In this document: piece by piece, positions 58,817 through 64,000 of the stretch
How positions within the stretch are numbered: the stretch's first letter is position 1
Layout of the letters: every line of letters begins with the position of its first letter
Source of the DNA: Bilabrum cf. latius
Lineage: Eukaryota; Bigyra: Bicosoecida; Bigyra; Bicosoecida
NCBI GenBank assembly: GCA_965178125.1
Contig: OZ237746.1
Location: 1,265,832 to 1,329,831, forward strand
DNA length: 64,000 nucleotides
Direction of reading: 5' to 3'
Notes under the pieces: model-generated
Seen by the model: only the letters and a program-made list of their open reading frames with translations
Told to the model about the DNA's origin: nothing
Databases searched by the model: none
Made by a program: the position numbers and the translations under genes

Positions 58817-59638
58817 TATCTAATATAAAGTCAGGGACAGGGTCGGGGAAAAAATATTTTCATCTTCACTTTTTGTCAAAAATATGCAACATAGGATCTC
58901 GGTAACCACAGGAGATATGAAGACCGTTGAAACTGCATTGGGACGGCCTAGGTGCACAACATTGGCCAAATGTTCCCCAGGTTCCGTTTCTGCCGCGCGG
59001 CGCCAATATGGGCCAATGAAGATTTGCATGCTGAAAATATGCAACATAGGATCTCGGCAACCACAGGAGATATGAAGACCGTTGAAACTGCATTGGGACG
59101 GCCTAGGTGCACAACATTGGCCAAATGTTCCCCAGGTTCCGTTTCTGCCGCGCGGCGCCAATATGGGCCAATGAAGATTTGCATGCTGAAAATATGCAAC
59201 ATAGGATCTCGGTAACCACAGGAGATATGAAGACCGTTGAAACTGCATTGGGACGGCCTAGGTGCACAACATTGGCCAAATGTTCCCCAGGTTCCGTTTC
59301 TGCCGCGCGGCGCCAATATGGGCCAATGAAGATTTGCATGCTGAAAATATGCAACATAGGATCTCGGCAACCACAGGAGATATGAAGACCGTTGAAACGG
59401 CATTAGGACGGCCTAGGTGCACAACATTGGCCAAATGTTCCCCAGGTTCCGTTTCTGCCGCGCGGCGCCAATATGGGCCAATGAAGATTTGCATGCTGAA
59501 AATATGCAACATAGGATCTCGGCAACCACAGGAGATATGAAGACCGTTGAAACTGCATTGGGACGGCCTAGGTGCACAACATTGGCCAAATGTTCCCCAG
59601 GTTCCGTTTCTGCCGCGCGGCGCCAATATGGGCCAATG
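58817..59638. repeat. Block C1: 155-bp satellite, subfamily C (5 units)
   Basis: Five 155-bp units follow the TATCTAATATAAAG start, marked by AATATGCAACATAGGATCTC. This subfamily is closer to B (shared ACCACAGGAGATATGAAGACC) than to A. The last unit is broken after GCCAATATGGGCCAATG. Confidence 0.93.
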
Positions 59639-59905
59639 GTGAAGTTGATGTCTACATGAATTGCGTTGTTTGTGTATTGAAAGTATTGGTGGAGATGGCA
59701 TTGCATTTGATTTATGGATTGTTTTGATATGAGGTACTGATTGGCTTACAGTCAAGACGAAGGGTTGGGCTAACCGAAACCCTCATACTGCGTCCTAACG
59801 GGTCACTGGCCGACACATTGGCAAACCCCTCTCACAAGCTGGCCCAGCAGCCACTGATCTCATGTGCCATTCTTCTGGCTGGCTCTCACTTCGCCTGGCT
59901 GCTTT
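59639..59905. other. Flank of truncated gene copy 2
   Basis: The right part resembles the 3' flank of the intact gene at 53867. The stretch is repeated 2082 bp further right. Confidence 0.6.
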
Positions 59906-60214
59906 TCACTCGTCATCGGAGGAGGGTTCCGCACCGACAGCTGCCAGGAGCGCCTCCACAGCGTCCACGTCTGCCGCATTGAGATCTCCTTCCGCCGTCT
60001 TCTCGAGGGCCGTCATCAGGTCTGCGAGCATGCCCAATCCCTGGTCCCTCTCTTGAATTGTTTCCTGCACGTCCTCGACCATGTCGTCGAGAGTCCGGCT
60101 GACGCCCAGCGCGGTGTCATCGCAGGCAGCGAGGATGCGGTCCACCAGGTGCCGCTGCTAGTCGGTGAAGCCATTGTCCTCCACTCCACCGTCGTTCTCA
60201 GAGTCGTCTTGCTG
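59906..60214 (-). pseudogene. Truncated copy 2 of the 53867-55402 gene
   Basis: This has the C-terminal ~100 codons of the subtelomeric gene, including the same TGA and the TAG before QRHLVDRILAACDD-like sequence. It stops abruptly at 60214 where TTAGGG begins, so the 5' four fifths are missing. Confidence 0.88.
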
Positions 60215-60259
60215 TTAGGGTAGGGGTTAGGGGGGGGTAGGGGGTTTAGGTTAGGGTTA

Positions 60260-60290
<31 letters not shown>

Positions 60291-60899
60291 GGTTAGGGTT
60301 AGGGTTAGGGTTAGGGTTAGGGTTAGGGTTAGGGTTAGGGTTAGGGTTAGGGTTAGGGTTAGGGTTAGGGTTAGGGTTAGGGTTAGGGTTAGGGTTAGGG
60401 TTAGGGTTAGGGTTAGGGTTAGGGTTAGGGTTAGGGTTAGGGTTAGGGTTAGGGTTAGGGTTAGGGTTAGGGTTAGGGTTAGGGTTAGGGTTAGGGTTAG
60501 GGTTAGGGTTAGGGTTAGGGTTAGGGTTAGGGTTAGGGTTAGGGTTAGGGTTAGGGTTAGGGTTAGGGTTAGGGTTAGGGTTAGGGTTAGGGTTAGGGTT
60601 AGGGTTAGGGTTAGGGTTAGGGTTAGGGTTAGGGTTAGGGTTAGGGTTAGGGTTAGGGTTAGGGTTAGGGTTAGGGTTAGGGTTAGGGTTAGGGTTAGGG
60701 TTAGGGTTAGGGTTAGGGTTAGGGTTAGGGTTAGGGTTAGGGTTAGGGTTAGGGTTAGGGTTAGGGTTAGGGTTAGGGTTAGGGTTAGGGTTAGGGTTAG
60801 GGTTAGGGTTAGGGTTAGGGTTAGGGTTAGGGTTAGGGTTAGGGTTAGGGTTAGGGTTAGGGTTAGGGTTAGGGTTAGGGTTAGGGTTAGGGTTAGGGT
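60215..60899 (+). repeat. TTAGGG array 6 with degenerate start
   Basis: The first ~60 bp are irregular (GGGTAGGGGTTAGG, GGGGGGGTAGG, GGTTTAGG) and then the repeat is perfect to 60899. The degenerate part sits exactly at the broken gene. Confidence 0.96.
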
Positions 60900-61720
60900 A
60901 TCTAATATAAAGTCAGGGACAGGGTCGGGGAAAAAATATTTTCATCTTCACTTTTTGTCAAAAATATGCAACATAGGATCTCGGTAACCACAGGAGATAT
61001 GAAGACCGTTGAAACTGCATTGGGACGGCCTAGGTGCACAACATTGGCCAAATGTTCCCCAGGTTCCGTTTCTGCCGCGCGGCGCCAATATGGGCCAATG
61101 AAGATTTGCATGCTGAAAATATGCAACATAGGATCTCGGCAACCACAGGAGATATGAAGACCGTTGAAACTGCATTGGGACGGCCTAGGTGCACAACATT
61201 GGCCAAATGTTCCCCAGGTTCCGTTTCTGCCGCGCGGCGCCAATATGGGCCAATGAAGATTTGCATGCTGAAAATATGCAACATAGGATCTCGGCAACCA
61301 CAGGAGATATGAAGACCGTTGAAACTGCATTGGGACGGCCTAGGTGCACAACATTGGCCAAATGTTCCCCAGGTTCCGTTTCTGCCGCGCGGCGCCAATA
61401 TGGGCCAATGAAGATTTGCATGCTGAAAATATGCAACATAGGATCTCGGCAACCACAGGAGATATGAAGACCGTTGAAACTGCATTGGGACGGCCTAGGT
61501 GCACAACATTGGCCAAATGTTCCCCAGGTTCCGTTTCTGCCGCGCGGCGCCAATATGGGCCAATGAAGATTTGCATGCTGAAAATATGCAACATAGGATC
61601 TCGGCAACCACAGGAGATATGAAGACCGTTGAAACTGCATTGGGACGGCCTAGGTGCACAACATTGGCCAAATGTTCCCCAGGTTCCGTTTCTGCCGCGC
61701 GGCGCCAATATGGGCCAATG
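60900..61720. repeat. Block C2: duplicate of block C1 (5 units)
   Basis: This is the same sequence as C1 displaced by 2082 bp, with only a few differences (for example, a GAAACGGCATTAGGAC variant present only in C1). Confidence 0.93.
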
Positions 61721-61987
61721 GTGAAGTTGATGTCTACATGAATTGCGTTGTTTGTGTATTGAAAGTATTGGTGGAGATGGCATTGCATTTGATTTATGGA
61801 TTGTTTTGATATGAGGTACTGATTGGCTTACAGTCAAGACGAAGGGTTGGGCTAACCGAAACCCTCATACTGCGTCCTAACGGGTCACTGGCCGACACAT
61901 TGGCAAACCCCTCTCACAAGCTGGCCCAGCAGCCACTGATCTCATGTGCCATTCTTCTGGCTGGCTCTCACTTCGCCTGGCTGCTTT
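61721..61987. other. Flank of truncated gene copy 3
   Basis: This is the copy of 59639-59905, displaced by 2082 bp. Confidence 0.6.
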
Positions 61988-62749
61988 TCACTCGTCATCG
62001 GAGGAGGGTTCCGCACCGACAGCTGCCAGGAGCGCCTCCACAGCGTCCACGTCTGCCGCATTGAGATCTCCTTCCGCCGTCTTCTCGAGGGCCGTCATCA
62101 GGTCTGCGAGCATGCCCAATCCCTGGTCCCTCTCTTGAATTGTTTCCTGCACGTCCTCGACCATGTCGTCGAGAGTCCGGCTGACGCCCAGCGCGGTGTC
62201 ATCGCAGGCAGCGAGGATGCGGTCCACCAGGTGCCGCTGCTAGTCGGTGAAGCCATTGTCCTCCACTCCACCGTCGTTCTCAGAGTCGTCTTGCTGGTTC
62301 TGGGCCTCGTTCTCTTCTTCCTCATCCAGCTCGTCCCCATCCTCCTCGTCCTGCTGCATGAGCCCTATCGGAGCTTCATCCTCGTCCTGCTCTCTGGCTG
62401 CGTCTGCGTCGTACCGACCACGGATCTCCTCTTCATCTTCGTCAGAGTCCTGTCGAGGCAGTGATGCTGCTGCTCCACTCCTTGCGCCACTTGCTCCCCT
62501 CTTCTCCTGGTCATCGGCGCGGCGAGCTCCTCCGCCATAGCCCGGCTGGAGGACGGACGTTCGTTCGGGCTGCCTCTTAGCCCTAGGCGCGGCTCCAGCC
62601 GCCTTCCGGCCCTTCGGTTCTGGCGGTTGGGTACCCACATCCCTCGACTTGCTCTTGGACTTGCCCTTGGGCTTGCCCGTCGACTTTCCCGCAGCCTTTG
62701 CCCGAGCCTCGGCCTTGGCCTTAGCCTTTTCCCTCGCCTTGGCTTCGGG
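61988..62749 (-). pseudogene. Truncated copy 3 of the 53867-55402 gene
   Basis: This has the C-terminal ~250 codons, longer than copy 2, including both acidic tracts and the Lys-rich start. It is cut at about 62749 by TTAGGG within the Lys/Ala-rich region. Copies 2 and 3 match each other up to the copy 2 break at 60214. Confidence 0.88.
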
Positions 62750-64000
62750 TTAGGGTTAGGTTAGGGTTTTAGGTTAGGGTTAGGGTTAGGGTTAGGGTTA
62801 GGGTTAGGGTTAGGGTTAGGGTTAGGGTTAGGGTTAGGGTTAGGGTTAGGGTTAGGGTTAGGGTTAGGGTTAGGGTTAGGGTTAGGGTTAGGGTTAGGGT
62901 TAGGGTTAGGGTTAGGGTTAGGGTTAGGGTTAGGGTTAGGGTTAGGGTTAGGGTTAGGGTTAGGGTTAGGGTTAGGGTTAGGGTTAGGGTTAGGGTTAGG
63001 GTTAGGGTTAGGGTTAGGGTTAGGGTTAGGGTTAGGGTTAGGGTTAGGGTTAGGGTTAGGGTTAGGGTTAGGGTTAGGGTTAGGGTTAGGGTTAGGGTTA
63101 GGGTTAGGGTTAGGGTTAGGGTTAGGGTTAGGGTTAGGGTTAGGGTTAGGGTTAGGGTTAGGGTTAGGGTTAGGGTTAGGGTTAGGGTTAGGGTTAGGGT
63201 TAGGGTTAGGGTTAGGGTTAGGGTTAGGGTTAGGGTTAGGGTTAGGGTTAGGGTTAGGGTTAGGGTTAGGGTTAGGGTTAGGGTTAGGGTTAGGGTTAGG
63301 GTTAGGGTTAGGGTTAGGGTTAGGGTTAGGGTTAGGGTTAGGGTTAGGGTTAGGGTTAGGGTTAGGGTTAGGGTTAGGGTTAGGGTTAGGGTTAGGGTTA
63401 GGGTTAGGGTTAGGGTTAGGGTTAGGGTTAGGGTTAGGGTTAGGGTTAGGGTTAGGGTTAGGGTTAGGGTTAGGGTTAGGGTTAGGGTTAGGGTTAGGGT
63501 TAGGGTTAGGGTTAGGGTTAGGGTTAGGGTTAGGGTTAGGGTTAGGGTTAGGGTTAGGGTTAGGGTTAGGGTTAGGGTTAGGGTTAGGGTTAGGGTTAGG
63601 GTTAGGGTTAGGGTTAGGGTTAGGGTTAGGGTTAGGGTTAGGGTTAGGGTTAGGGTTAGGGTTAGGGTTAGGGTTAGGGTTAGGGTTAGGGTTAGGGTTA
63701 GGGTTAGGGTTAGGGTTAGGGTTAGGGTTAGGGTTAGGGTTAGGGTTAGGGTTAGGGTTAGGGTTAGGGTTAGGGTTAGGGTTAGGGTTAGGGTTAGGGT
63801 TAGGGTTAGGGTTAGGGTTAGGGTTAGGGTTAGGGTTAGGGTTAGGGTTAGGGTTAGGGTTAGGGTTAGGGTTAGGGTTAGGGTTAGGGTTAGGGTTAGG
63901 GTTAGGGTTAGGGTTAGGGTTAGGGTTAGGGTTAGGGTTAGGGTTAGGGTTAGGGTTAGGGTTAGGGTTAGGGTTAGGGTTAGGGTTAGGGTTAGGGTTA
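62750..64000 (+). repeat. TTAGGG array 7, runs to the window end (probable telomere)
   Basis: There are over 1.25 kb of repeats; the first ~40 bp are irregular (GGTTAGGTTAGGGTTTTAGG) and the rest is perfect. G-strand orientation matches a right-hand chromosome end. Whether it is terminal depends on what follows the window. Confidence 0.95.

Overview
This window is nuclear DNA of a eukaryotic microbe (a protist; I cannot place the lineage). It holds GC-rich genes with short GT..AG introns (63 to 125 bp where I could place both ends). It ends on the right in a TTAGGG repeat array that runs off the window, so the right side is probably a chromosome end.

The main result is a variant genetic code. 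Almost every real gene is cut by in-frame TAG codons, while no accepted exon contains an in-frame TAA or TGA. Reading TAG as glutamine joins the pieces into full-length conserved proteins: CRY-DASH, NDUFS8, RPB8, PRA1, NOT1, eIF3h, PYROXD1, DNA2, a PDR-type ABC transporter and others. I count about 95 sense TAG codons. Several fall on residues that are glutamine in the family: Q of the QxxxY nuclease motif in DNA2, the NRGRQN motif of CRY-DASH, a Q in PYROXD1, and the C-terminal Q-R-R of PDR transporters. Genes end in TGA (16 cases) or TAA (1 case, position 15609). The code therefore looks like UAG = Gln with UGA and UAA as stops, and the reader should translate with that code.

Layout. Positions 1-44211 are a compact gene-rich arm: a partial gene (117-390, +), CRY-DASH (+), NHP2 (-), NDUFS8 (+), a front-end desaturase fusion (+), an unknown protein (+), RPB8 (-), PRA1 (-), a TAF1B/RRN7-like factor (+), the very large NOT1 (-), eIF3h (+), a clan GH-A glycosidase (+), PYROXD1 (-), DNA2 (+), a PDR-type ABC transporter (-) and a membrane-anchored GT2 glycosyltransferase (-). 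Most are housekeeping genes for transcription, mRNA decay, translation, replication and respiration. Several pairs are divergent over 165-300 bp, suggesting shared promoters.

Positions 44212-64000 are subtelomere. They contain 75-bp and 53-bp tandem repeats, seven TTAGGG arrays all oriented towards the right end, blocks of a 155-bp satellite in three subfamilies, a 22-bp minisatellite of about 100 copies, one intact gene of unknown function (53867-55402, -), two truncated copies of it that end abruptly in telomere repeats, a tRNA-like Pol III element, and one gene (56284, +) whose reading frame runs into a telomere array. Complete [satellite block + telomere array] units are duplicated. This resembles yeast Y' elements separated by telomere tracts, or repeated breakage, telomere healing and end recombination.
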